DNA of 64,000 bases, from NCBI GenBank assembly GCA_000328365.1, contig KB293301.1:244180-308179 (forward strand), read 5' to 3'. The position numbers and the translations under genes were made by a program. Below the pieces are notes generated by a model. That model was not told where the DNA came from. It ran no database searches and worked only from the letters and a program-made list of their open reading frames with translations. Numbering within the stretch: the first letter of the stretch is position 1; each line of letters begins with the position of its first letter. Below, piece after piece: positions 50,261-62,252 of this stretch. The DNA is from Capitella teleta (taxonomy: Eukaryota; Annelida; Polychaeta; Capitellidae).

Positions 50261-51272
50261 CAGGGCTCGAAATAAAACTCAACTACTCGCCAATCACCCA
50301 ATGGCAATGGCGAGTAACAATTCTCGCTGGCGAGTAAAAATATCAAGAATGGTCGCCAGATGGCGAGTAAGAATTTAGCCCTTCAAATAAAATGTAAAGG
50401 GCCGATTCTTTGGTCAACCCCAAGCAATAGATTTTGGCTCAATCCTCAGTTAAAAAACTGAACCCTTTGAGCCCATGCAGGCGCCTAATATTATGCAGGC
50501 AAGATTGAAGTAGCTGACGCCATGTTGAGTTGTCGACGCCAGATCAGACGAGTTAATTGTTGCGCCGCTGTAGTTTTTACTGCATTCACATCTTTTAAAA
50601 TTAAGTCGCGTCTTAGGTATAGTATGTTAGACTGGTAGTTTGTCTGAATACAATAGTACATGTAGTAGCATTGGTTGATGATTTCATGAATCGTTGCATC
50701 CATCATCCACTTGACACTGACACGACATTTGGAATCAGAAGTTGATTCCAACTCATGCTTCAAGATGTAAGTTGACATGGTTTTAGTTAACGCTCAAATT
50801 AACCATTTTTTATTATTCTTTTGAAGATGCTCAGTAAGGGTCGATCAAAAGATTGGCGGCGTCGACAAGTCTGAGAGTTTTCGTTTGTAATTTTCATTTG
50901 TTGGCTGTCTTGGCTCACCTAATTCAGAGTGGGCATGTGGCCATTACAACATACCAGCATAACCCAGTAAAGGGAAACACATTTTTTACTGGCTGAGGGA
51001 TATAGTACTTAATGGTTTTGACGCATTGCTAAATAGATAAAGGTGCGCTATATGGCAGTGCATTGTCATGCACATACGATCAACCTAAATTAAAATAGGT
51101 TGAGAAAGTGACATAGTATGTATCAAGATCGACGTACATGTATAAAATAATTGCATTTTATGCTCTATTTTTTGTCAGAGTTTCTTGCGAATAAAAATAT
51201 ATTTTAGCGAGTAAAAATTACCTGTTTAATCGCCACGTGGCAAGTAAACTTTTTCTCTTTTTTCGAGCCCTG
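50261..51272. mobile_element. non-autonomous hAT-like element
   Basis: 1012 bp beginning CAGGGCTCGAAATAAA and ending in the reverse complement of CAGGGCTCGAAAAAAG. The flanks are near-identical 8-bp repeats (GGTAAATA at 50253-50260, GGTGAATA at 51273-51280). Subterminal sequence on both sides carries GGCGAGTAA motifs. An internal minus-strand frame (50491-50778) resembles nothing I know, and there is no transposase. Confidence 0.78.
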
Positions 51273-51280
51273 GGTGAATA

Positions 51281-52276
51281 GGGTATGATTATGGTATGGT
51301 TAGGAAAATACGCTTAGTTTGATAAAGAGCATGGTGAGGTACCTTTACATTGTTATTTTACAGACATATCAGGCTTAATTTTAAATGCCTTTGTGAATTA
51401 TATATATAGTTATAATAGTATAATGAATAATCAGAAAACGATGTTTTATCATATCACACGTCCTTGGGATTTGAAAATAAACGTGAAATATGGAGTCTAA
51501 AAACAGTATTTTGTGGGTTTTTTTAGATATTGGTGTGATTCATACTAAATTTTTCTTGTATAAATATTTGTATAAATATTTGGATACTGCAGCTATTACA
51601 AGTTAATTTCTTTCAAGTGCCTTTTTAAAATTATAAATTGAGTATTTCTCAAAATAGCATCATATAATGTAGCATACTAAACATAAGTGACCCTGTACAC
51701 GCAACGCGTAATATTTGCAAGGAAAGTGATGGTCCATTGAACCAGGGTCGCTATATGAATCAAATTAGATTGTTAGAAATAAAGTCCTAGGCAGTCACTA
51801 AATATCTCACGGAATAAGAGATATTCTAGCTTGAGCAAAAGATTACATACTAGTATAATTGTACAAGTATTACAGTATTTTTCTTCAAATTTTGTGTGTC
51901 ATATTTTGTCTTGGATTTGCATTTGGAAATTAAGACTGTTTAGTCTGAAATAACTGAAAACAATTCATTCATTTATTGAACATTATTCATTTTATTATTT
52001 ATTATCATCTCTATATTTATTTATCATCAATCAATATTCATATCAATGTTTAATAGAAAACTGCTATGTCTGCAATAACCAAAATTAATATCCTATCAAT
52101 AGTTCTCTCTCCCTCTCATGCTCGTCTCATATCATTATCATCATGAATATCATTATCATTTCATCATCCCCCGGGGTGGCCAGCGCGAAAACGGACACTT
52201 GTTGTGCCTTAGCCTGGTCTCCCTGCATCATCATACTATCATCATCATCATTACTACCATTAGTCTGCACCGGAAG

Positions 52277-52307
<31 letters not shown>

Positions 52308-53083
52308 GTTTTAATTTATTATTATTATTTTTTTCTCCCCGCTTAATTCACATTGATGTATGTTGTTGTTAAATAAATGATTTCTCTCTCTCTCTCTCTC
52401 TCTAGGAGATAATACCGAATCGTTAGTGTCGATTTGTTACCTACTTTCGGAAGCAACCTTATTTACTGTGGGTTGCCTTGCTGCAAATATGTGACCTAAA
52501 ATGATGACAGGAGAATTAGAACCACTGAATATGCAGCCAACGTTGTGCACTGTTGATGTCTCTTTAATACCATGAAGATGATTCCAGGAAATTATTAATG
52601 TCAAATGTGCGTTAGAACTTAAAATTGATCCATTAGGGAGTGTATTTCACTAATTTTGCATTACCGGTCACTGGTGTTTATCTTTAAATATGGACATTAT
52701 CATGATTATAATTACAGCTGCTGTAAACAGAATTTGGGCATTAGATATATAGCAACTCTACATGGAATATTAATATTTATTATTTTGATATCAGTCACAG
52801 TTTAACTTGTTTATTTAAATTATTTGAGACCATTTATTTTGAGTGAAAAGGAGAAAGCCAAGATAAAAGTATGTTGATTGAAAATCTGGAAAACCTAGCC
52901 AATGAAGTGTCAGTCAGGGAGATATTCCTGCCCCCGATTGCTAAATCTAATGAGCACTCAGAATGTTATCTGCAGGGTTGCAAGCATAAATTTCTACCGT
53001 CTCCTGTTCTTCAGATCTCAAAACTGAATTCTAACTTGACTGACATGGTTGGTCAAGAAACTCATGATTGCATTTTTTTTGCG
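51281..53083. other. intergenic region with simple repeats
   Basis: AT-rich. It contains CATTATCATCAT-like runs (about 52130-52260), a poly-A run (52277-52303) and a (TC)n run (52383-52405). The remaining sequence shows no exon. Confidence 0.5.
52277..52405. repeat. poly-A and (TC)n simple repeats
   Basis: An uninterrupted A run of about 27 bases followed, about 80 bases later, by about 11 copies of TC. Confidence 0.95.
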
Positions 53084-54384
53084 TTAAATGCATTTTTCGT
53101 TTTCGTCTTCATCTTCTTCATTGTCAACTGCATCCAAATGGAACTGCACCAGATTCAGCTGAGTGCTGTCATCAAACAGTTGATCAATGGCTTTCTCGTG
53201 TTCTAGGAAGTGATCCCAAAGGCCACAAATGAGCTCGGCCGCAATAACATCGCTTGCGTTACCTGCAACCTGGCGAATTATAAAGCAGCCATCACGTCGA
53301 AGATATTTGGTGACAAATTTGTAGATCTTCTTACTGCATGCGCGGTGTTTGATTTTCTCCATGGCAACGAGGCGTTTCTTCATGAACGTCATGTGGAAGC
53401 GAAGGAAAATTGAAGTCACTGACCAACTCAGAAGACTGATGCATGTTGCGGTAATCACAAAGATAAACCAGAACCAGAGGAAGATGAAGATAATCTCATT
53501 GAAGAGATTCATGGGTAAAGCGCACTGCACTGTATACCGGTGGATGTTGCCCAGAAGTCGGACTTTGAAATCACACAGCGTCACTCTGGGGAAACGGTCG
53601 GATGTCGTCCAGTTTTCGCTCTGAATCATGCGCCCCAGGACTTCCAATCCGTAAAAGTGGTAATCAGTGTTGAGGAATGAGTTGAGCAGGAAGAGTTGGC
53701 CGAGGGCATTGGCAATATAGAGCATCTTGATCCCCATGTAGAGGATGACCAGGTAGTTGCCATAGAAGAAAAGCCAGAATTTCTTCAGCTGGCTTGCCAT
53801 CAGGTGGTAGCGGTTGAGCTCCAGCAGGAATCGGCCCATGTGCTTGGTCATGTAGCGCAGCGTTTTCTCTTTGCTCTGTGTGTCGCTGCTCTTCTGACAC
53901 TGGATAGCTGCATCTGTGATGGTGCTCACCGCGATTCCGGATTTCTTGTTCAGGATGCTCCAGATGATGCGCGGAAGGCAGAAGAGCAGCGCTTGACATG
54001 TTAAGATGAACGCAACCCATTGGTAGTAGCTAATGAACTGGCGATCATCTCCTTCCAATGGGATCTTCTCTTGCGAATATGGCAGGTAATAAGTACTTGA
54101 TGTCCAGCATACCTGTCAACAGAAACATTATATATTATTAAAATTTGGAAAAATATAGATTACCTTAATCTCACCTTGTTTGCAAAGTCACAATGACTGG
54201 CTGTGAAATGTGCTGGACACCAGCAGCTGATTGGCTCATTGATGTAATACTTTGCTGTCACCATGATAATGAACACCGTGAGGACAGTGACCGTGTACCT
54301 TGCGTTCAATTGGTCGGTAAATGAATCTCCTCCCCCAAGACGAGGATCGGCGTTGTCCGCCACATATCCAAGCAGACGATCCAT
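53084..54384 (-). CDS. innexin (gap-junction / hemichannel protein)
   Basis: Two exons (54175-54384 and 53084-54112) encode about 412 residues with four membrane segments. The first is VTVLTVFIIMVTAKYYI. Extracellular loop 1 contains PISCWCPAHFTASHCDF and VCWTSSTYYLPY. The innexin signature is YYQWVAFILTCQALLFCLP. The third segment is near YLVILYMGIKMLYIANALGQ. Loop 2 reads FPRVTLCDFKVRLLGNIHRY with TVQCALPMN, followed by LFNEIIFIFLWFWFIFV. Innexins form intercellular channels in invertebrates. Loop 1 has four Cys instead of the usual two. An NWT sequon in loop 2 would be glycosylated, as in pannexins. The C-terminal tail is acidic (DNEEDEDENEKCI). I chose the ATG at 54384 because the family starts just before the first membrane segment; a longer frame upstream lacks an ATG. 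Confidence 0.93.
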
Positions 54385-55290
54385 CTCTCTTAGAAAGTTA
54401 GAAGTATTCACGAAATGCTTTCTATTTTATTATATATAGCCTCAATAAAGTAAAACAATTAGCTGTATGCTGACCAATCAATCAATTTACTGCCAGAGAA
54501 AAATCTATCACATAGTTCATGTTGTGATTCTGAGTTGACCAGCACCACACTCACTGTTTGTGCTCCGATGAGGCTCACCGACTTCTCTGCTTTAGACTAG
54601 TTTAGAGATGTATTTAAGTGCACAATTATTGACAACTGTTTGCTACCCCCCTCCCTTTATGCGGGCTTCAATCCCTTGTGTCAATCCTCCATTGTGTCCT
54701 CTAAAATCAATACTGATCAGTGATTGGCTTCACTCAAATTTAGCTGGTGTCAGAAGCCCTTTCTTTGCTGGATATCATAGGAGCTCTGTTTTCTCAATCA
54801 ACACCTCTATCCTTTGTACTAACTGCAAATGTTTCTATACAGACCTCTTCTTGATCAATTACCACTCTGACTCAGGTCGCGGGGTTGTTACATGTCCCCT
54901 GGAGTTTACTGATCTGTTAAAACTTGAGTTGCTAATGGGTCTGTGCATGACATATAATGCCACCTCAATTGTGCCTTTTTCGACTGCTGCTGATTTTCAT
55001 TAAAGATCATTGTTTTTGAAAATGTTGCGTAATCAAAGTTCTGCTCCTCGCTGAGCTTGCATAGATAAACCGCAGCTCACATGTATATGATGCGATACCA
55101 TTTACTGCCACCCCAAATTTAATTCGGAGGCAAGCAGAAACCTATATGCAAGTACTTAAGACAGTAATATATCACTGAAAGAATTGTGTTTTGCGAATCA
55201 TTGCATGATAACCCAGACTAAGGAATCCTTTCTGCAGATTTCTGCCATCCCCCTGCTTTTTCAGTTTGAACAGTGTTTTAATTCATAATT
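54385..55290. other. spacer between divergent innexin and NSUN4 genes
   Basis: It should contain the innexin promoter and the NSUN4 promoter with an unidentified first exon. A 131-codon open frame at 54608-55003 has no recognisable domain, and I do not call it a gene. Confidence 0.45.
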
Positions 55291-56749
<1,459 letters not shown>

Positions 56750-58186
56750 AATTTCCTTTTTAAGTTATTGTGTGTGTGATTTTCATTCATAGGAATTAGT
56801 CCTAAGATCTCGGATTCTAAGGATATGGTCTAATGAGCATTGTTTTGAATACTGTTATAATTATAAGGTCTGCATACCGCAGTCTGGAGTAATGTTGAAA
56901 TGATAATCACGTTTCTCTTGGCGCTCTCATGAAGAAACTATTTAGGATTGCTTATAGGATCATTGAATAATCCTTGAAAAGTGTTACAGGTCATGTAATA
57001 AACATCTGACCAAATTCGAGGTGTTTATCAATTGGCACTTCATAACAAGGCACGATCACGTATTCTTCTGATACCATGTTTTAGTGCTTGTATTGCATGT
57101 ATTTCTTGTTTTCATAAAAAAATAAATTTATCAAAATGACATAATATAGGTTAATATACTTGAGGGTAGCTAGATTTTTAACGATCTGAATACTGAAAAT
57201 ATGCTAGAGAAAGCATACTGTAGAACAGGAAATTTTTGCTATATTCGCAGTCACGATCGACCGCGCATATTAAGATACCGCGAAATGTTCCTGGGTTATC
57301 ATATACTGTATGACCCAACGCTTGACTGTGAAAAATTAGTGCCGCGAATAAAGGCCTAAGCCATAGAACCGCAAAAATTTCCTGTTCTACAGTAATGTGA
57401 TGTACCAGTACTTCTAAATTAAATGAGACTCGATGCGAGTCTAAAACTGATAATTTTTTCTCAGAAAACGAAGTCAAAACGATGAGGATTGATAGAGGGG
57501 TGTATTTAATTGACCTAAAAATCAAAAGGACTAAATGCAAAAATAAAACATAAAACCTCTGTAGCAAAAAAAAAAAATGCTTTCTCAAATCGCACAGAAA
57601 CAAAATTGGTATAACAACATGTAAATAACAACATACGACTTTGCTGCCTTAATTCAAGGTCACAATGATGGCTGGGAATTAAAATAAATCTGAAAACACC
57701 ACAAGGCCGCTCAGTTACTTTTATAGGATCGCAGGAAGGCAAGTTTTGTGGATAAAATTCCTTGGGAATAGCTCTCGGGCCGGACAGCAGTATCTTCCAG
57801 TTGAAAGAAAGGAGCGATCCTCAAACACTGCTGAGAATACTCCAAACATGCATAGCAATTAATCAAGAATTCCACTGTTATTATACTCAGCCAATTTATC
57901 CAACAAAAAAACGTAATCTGAATGTGCCCCAACGAAGTACATATAAAACAAGAGCTCATATTTCTCATAGAAATGTTATGGATATAAATAAACACTGTCG
58001 TAAGTTAAAAGCAAGAACTGAAGAGGAATAACTAAAATTAATGAGAAATTAATGAGAAAACTCAGAAATTAAAAAAAATATGAAAAATTAAGATGTCAGT
58101 CCATTCTTTTAAAAACAAAATAAAGCTGACCAAGCAAAGAATATTGAAAACAAACTTTCCCAATACCAAATATAAAAAAATTCAAA
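56750..58186. other. spacer between convergent NSUN4 and DUF4139 genes
   Basis: Presumed 3' UTRs of both genes plus a small MITE (57218-57392). No other gene is supported. Confidence 0.5.
57218..57392. mobile_element. small TA-flanked MITE
   Basis: 175 bp with perfect terminal inverted repeats CTGTAGAACAGGAAATTTTT plus GC and TA at each side (57216-57217, 57393-57394). The ends differ from the MITE at 29112 after the first bases. Confidence 0.82.
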
Positions 58187-61100
58187 CTAGATCAGTGATT
58201 CAGCATTAGTGAAGGAAGATTCAATGGTCTCAGAGGCAGGGTGCTCAACGGAATACTTAAGCAGGATTTCTTTTGTCTCCTGTGCTTGGAGGTCAATGTC
58301 CCATTCCACGTGGTTCTGCTTATTCAGTCGAACTGGCTTTGTGCTGTCATTTGTCTGCTTCAGGGTAGGTTCCAGCAACACGACCTGATTAAATAACACA
58401 AAGGTTGGGCATGAAAGTAGATAGGCACAACTGACCTTGATTTTCTCTTCTGTGCTCACAGGCAGCTGGTCCTTCATGAGGATGTGAATACCATCTGTGC
58501 GACTGTTCTTCATCTCGGTCACTTGCTTGTAGATGGTCGTCACAGATTTGCTGAGCAATCCTGATTGCTCACGATACTTGTGCAGAGGCTTGTAGTCTAT
58601 CTTGACAGCAGGATCCACTCCGAGAGAGCAGGTGAACTCCTCCATGGGACTAACGGCATTCAACTCTGCCTATACAAAACATGAGGTTGTTAACGAGGGG
58701 TCATGTACTCATGTTATACACAATGATATACCTTTGAGATGAAATTGTTGTCAAGAAAGATGCTAGTGGGCCCAGCCAGAAGGGCGTATGGAGAACTGTT
58801 CTTCACTTTGGCCTTGAGGAAGGCGTGGTTTGCCTTACGAGGGATGCACTCATACTCAAAGGTCGGTTCAAGGTCAATGATGGCCACTGACACCTTGTGA
58901 GCTACATTGTCACTTGGAATTGAGGATCTTCGGGCAATCTCAAACATTGTGGTTGCGATACTTTCACGCACCTGTAACGAGCAACAGATTGATCAGATGA
59001 AATGTAAAGGTAAGGATTAGGGATTGGTATCGTTTGTCGATATATCGCTTAATCGATAAAAGCTATGCGATCGATAATCGATATCGAAAGGAACTGTCAT
59101 CGGTTGATATCGGTTGCAACTTGTATAAGCATCTGTGGCCTAAAGCCGTAACCATGAAAAATAAAAGTTATTGTATTGCAGCAAACAAAAACCATGTAGC
59201 AGACGATTCAGTCCAGTTCAGTTCAATTGGAAGATTTACCGGATGTATTAGAAGAATAGGAGGCTAGTTTTGGTTTTGTTTAATATGATGGGTATGTGAT
59301 ATGTGCGCCTTTCGAGGAAAGCGCACATATCAAAGCACCTGCATCCTTACATGCGATATTATCGATTATATATTGGTTGTGAAACGATAATTATCGTTAT
59401 CGATTGGGCTAAACGATACCAATCCCTAGTAAGGATAGAATTGCAGAGAATCCAGAACAACAAAGTGCAACTAATCTAAAGTGCAGAGAGGAAGCAGAAA
59501 AGGTCACCAAGTGCAGAATAGCTGACCAAGGAGCTGCAGCAACATTGCTCTTCTTGACAGCCGCGGCGCTTAGTAGGAATAAGGGAATGATCAGGTTAAG
59601 ACAGAGAGGTGTTACGTTGAGTTAGTCTTAAGGAGAAGTACAAGCTGAGAGGTGAGTGCATAACGCTGGCTACCTCTGCAGTTGGTATGTCCATCATACA
59701 CAGGGCTAATTCCATTGAGTCCTCTTGGTAACTCATGCGTGAACCCGCATCGTTACACATGGCTCCCATTGGAGGCGCTGCCATATTCATCTTGGGAGAC
59801 GCACGAAAAGAACCAAATCCCTTCTTCAACTTGGGGAGGGAGTGGAGTACGCTAAATAACAAGGCAGTTTTTAGTATAGTGTAGGCAGTATAGTGCTATG
59901 AGATGGCAAGATGACAAAATTAAAGAAAGCAAAAAAAATATTAAAATCAACCTCGAACGGAAAACTAAAACATCCCAGGGACCAAAATCAGGAGGATACC
60001 TTGATCTTGGGAGGAATCGATGCCTCGCTCTCCTCATCCTCCTCAACCTCGACACGCCCTCTCCAGGCAAAATGCTCAGTTGCTCGATCAACACTTTGCA
60101 CAAGAGATTGCAACTGCGTCCTCCTGATGCTGCTACGTCGCTTCGGAGCAACAGGAGAACAAATCCGACCAGGACTGCAAAGGACGGAGAGTAGAAAGAA
60201 AGAGCGATAGAAGAAGGAGAACATCACAACAACTGTACAACATCAACCACCCCAGACTTCTACCTGCAACGCTTGACCCCCGATGGCCTCAACTTCAGGT
60301 GCTATTGCATCATTCGGCGTGTCTTGAGAATTCATGGACTCTGAGCTGACGACACTCTGAGCTCCAAACACAAAAGGCGCGTGGGCATCTGCGTTGCTGA
60401 ACGAAGTGTTTGGCTGCTCACTGAATGTGTATGAGCGCTGAGGGGTCTTGCGGGAGATCTTGCGTGCAAGAGGGTTTCCGTGAGAGCGCTTCTTGCCGAT
60501 CGGTGCTGGCTCAAACCTGTGTGCAGGGAAAACTAAATGACCCTCGCAGCCTGAATTATAAGCAAATTTGAACAGCCAAAAGTATTTTAAAACCTAATAT
60601 ACCCGGTAATTCCATCACAAGAGAAAGAAAGGAGAAAATGTGTGCACTTTCCAAGAGTGATTTGAAAATATACAAACTAAGGAAAAGGAAGAGATAAAAT
60701 AATAGACAAAAATAAAATCAATTAAAACCCACGATCAACAGAAATGAAAAAAATATCTCAGGCCAAAGATTGAATGAAATGTGGAAGGAAACGAAAGACA
60801 GAAACAACAGGAAATTCTGTTGAAAATTGAAATGGAACATAGAACAAAAAATGGAAATACAGAATCAAAAGCATCAAAAGTGAACCAATAGTTGAACACT
60901 CGATTCAGAAGGTTCTCAGTACACATGTACTTGTATATTTAATAATTTCAGAATCAATTGTCAACCATTCACTCACTGACTAATAAAATCATATAAGCAT
61001 TATTCGTGAATAAATGAAATAAGAAATAAGACTGACATTTTAGGCTTGAATGACAGTTTCTGTGTATCTAACTGAGGCACAGTTCCGCCTACACTGGGCG

Positions 61101-62252
61101 TGGCAGTAGACAGGCATAATTTAGCTTCATCCCAATCTTCACCCGATGACTGCTGAATCATTCCGTAGTAAAGAATCTGAAAGGCAGAAAGAAAAAAGTG
61201 TCTATGAATGAAGCAAATAAAGAGGCTGACCTTCAGCTGGCGGTCATTGCTGAACACTCGGATGTCATACTTGGGAGTCCACTTGGCTTCGTAGACAATG
61301 TACGACACGTAAAACTCAACTTCTGAATCATCAGGACTATCAACGAGGATTGAGAGTTCTCTGGAGGCGAAATGATGAATATATAATCAATAATATTGGC
61401 GGAAATATGCATAACTGTTCAGAGAATTTAATGGCTAAGCTGATTGAAATGCTGCCTGAAATATAAAATCTGAAGTTCTGAACCTGATTTCTTTGATGGT
61501 ATGGAGGTTCATTTCTTGCATGTTTCTCCTCACAGCATCCATTTGAGACTGAATTTTGGACAGCTCTAAATTGAGCACATGCAGGGAGTCATCCAAGCGA
61601 GACGCTTGCTTGTCAAACATCTCAAAGAATCCCACCATTGACTGAATGGACGTTTCATTGAGACTGACGTCGCTGGTCTGCAAACGACATCCGCTGATGA
61701 GTTATCACCATTATTATTTGTACTCACATTTGTCTTAATTGGTCCTTTGATCACGTTGTCAGCAAAGCCATCAAGCACTGTGCGTTGTTTCTGCAGACGG
61801 TTTTGTTTGCTAGTGAGCAGATCTTTGCGTTGTACCAGTTTGTCCATTTCCTTCTGGAGCTCATCGCGTTTTCCTTGGCTGCTGACTTCATTCTCATCCA
61901 AATGTTTAGTTTGCACAGACACCTCAGAAATAGTCGCAGCTCCACGTCCCTCAACTCTGCAAAGAACAAGTGAATTAGATTGTCTGGTCTTATCCTATAG
62001 CTCGCACCTGATTGAGTCTTTATCAATGCTCTGAGAGAGGTCTTTCACAATCAACTCATTTTGACCCGATTTTACTTTGGCTTTGAATGAGCGACAAACC
62101 TCCGCTCGGTCGAGGTAAACAACAACAGTCTCCACTTGCAGTTTGGGTGCGCTGAATTCCTTCTGTGGATGTTCTTCATTCTTAAGCGCTGCCTCTAGTT
62201 CTTCCTCTTTCTGGACCTGCTCTAGTACCTCCAGCTTCTTGGTGTCAGCCAT
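58187..62252 (-). CDS. DUF4140/DUF4139 protein (MuiA / F37C4.5-like)
   Basis: Eleven coding exons: 62008-62252, 61728-61956, 61484-61677, 61231-61360, 61037-61176, 60264-60516, 60000-60174, 59674-59851, 58732-58971, 58436-58665 and 58187-58384. The start is the ATG at 62252, a few bases after a 5'-UTR acceptor. The N-terminal DUF4140 part reads LQVETVVVYLDRAEVCRSFK and LIVKDLSQSIDKDSIR. A coiled coil follows (KRDELQKEMDKLVQRKDLLT and later SKIQSQMDAVRRNMQEMN). DUF4139 begins FYVSYIVYEAKWTPKYDIRV and continues ILYYGMIQQSSGEDWDEAKL. It closes with LLAGPTSIFLDNNFISK and VEWDIDLQAQETKEILLKYS. The family spans bacteria to animals and has no firm function. The Ser-rich middle (60264-60516) is poorly conserved. 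A hAT-like MITE sits in the intron before exon 9. Confidence 0.9.
59018..59428. mobile_element. hAT-like MITE with a perfect 8-bp target duplication
   Basis: 411 bp beginning TAGGGATTGGTATCGTTT and ending with its reverse complement, flanked by GTAAGGAT on both sides (59010-59017, 59429-59436). The subterminal regions are made of ATCGATAAC/GATTATCGAT words. No coding capacity. It lies in an intron of the DUF4139 gene. Confidence 0.92.

Noticed and set aside
50491-50778. 95-codon minus-strand frame inside the hAT-like element
   Set aside because: No hAT transposase or zinc-finger motif; treated as non-coding interior.
52871-53206. 111-codon plus-strand frame overlapping the innexin 3' end
   Set aside because: Partly the antisense shadow of the innexin coding exon.
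54608-55003. 131-codon open frame between innexin and NSUN4
   Set aside because: No recognisable domain, no codon bias or splice signals that I could support; kept only as a note.
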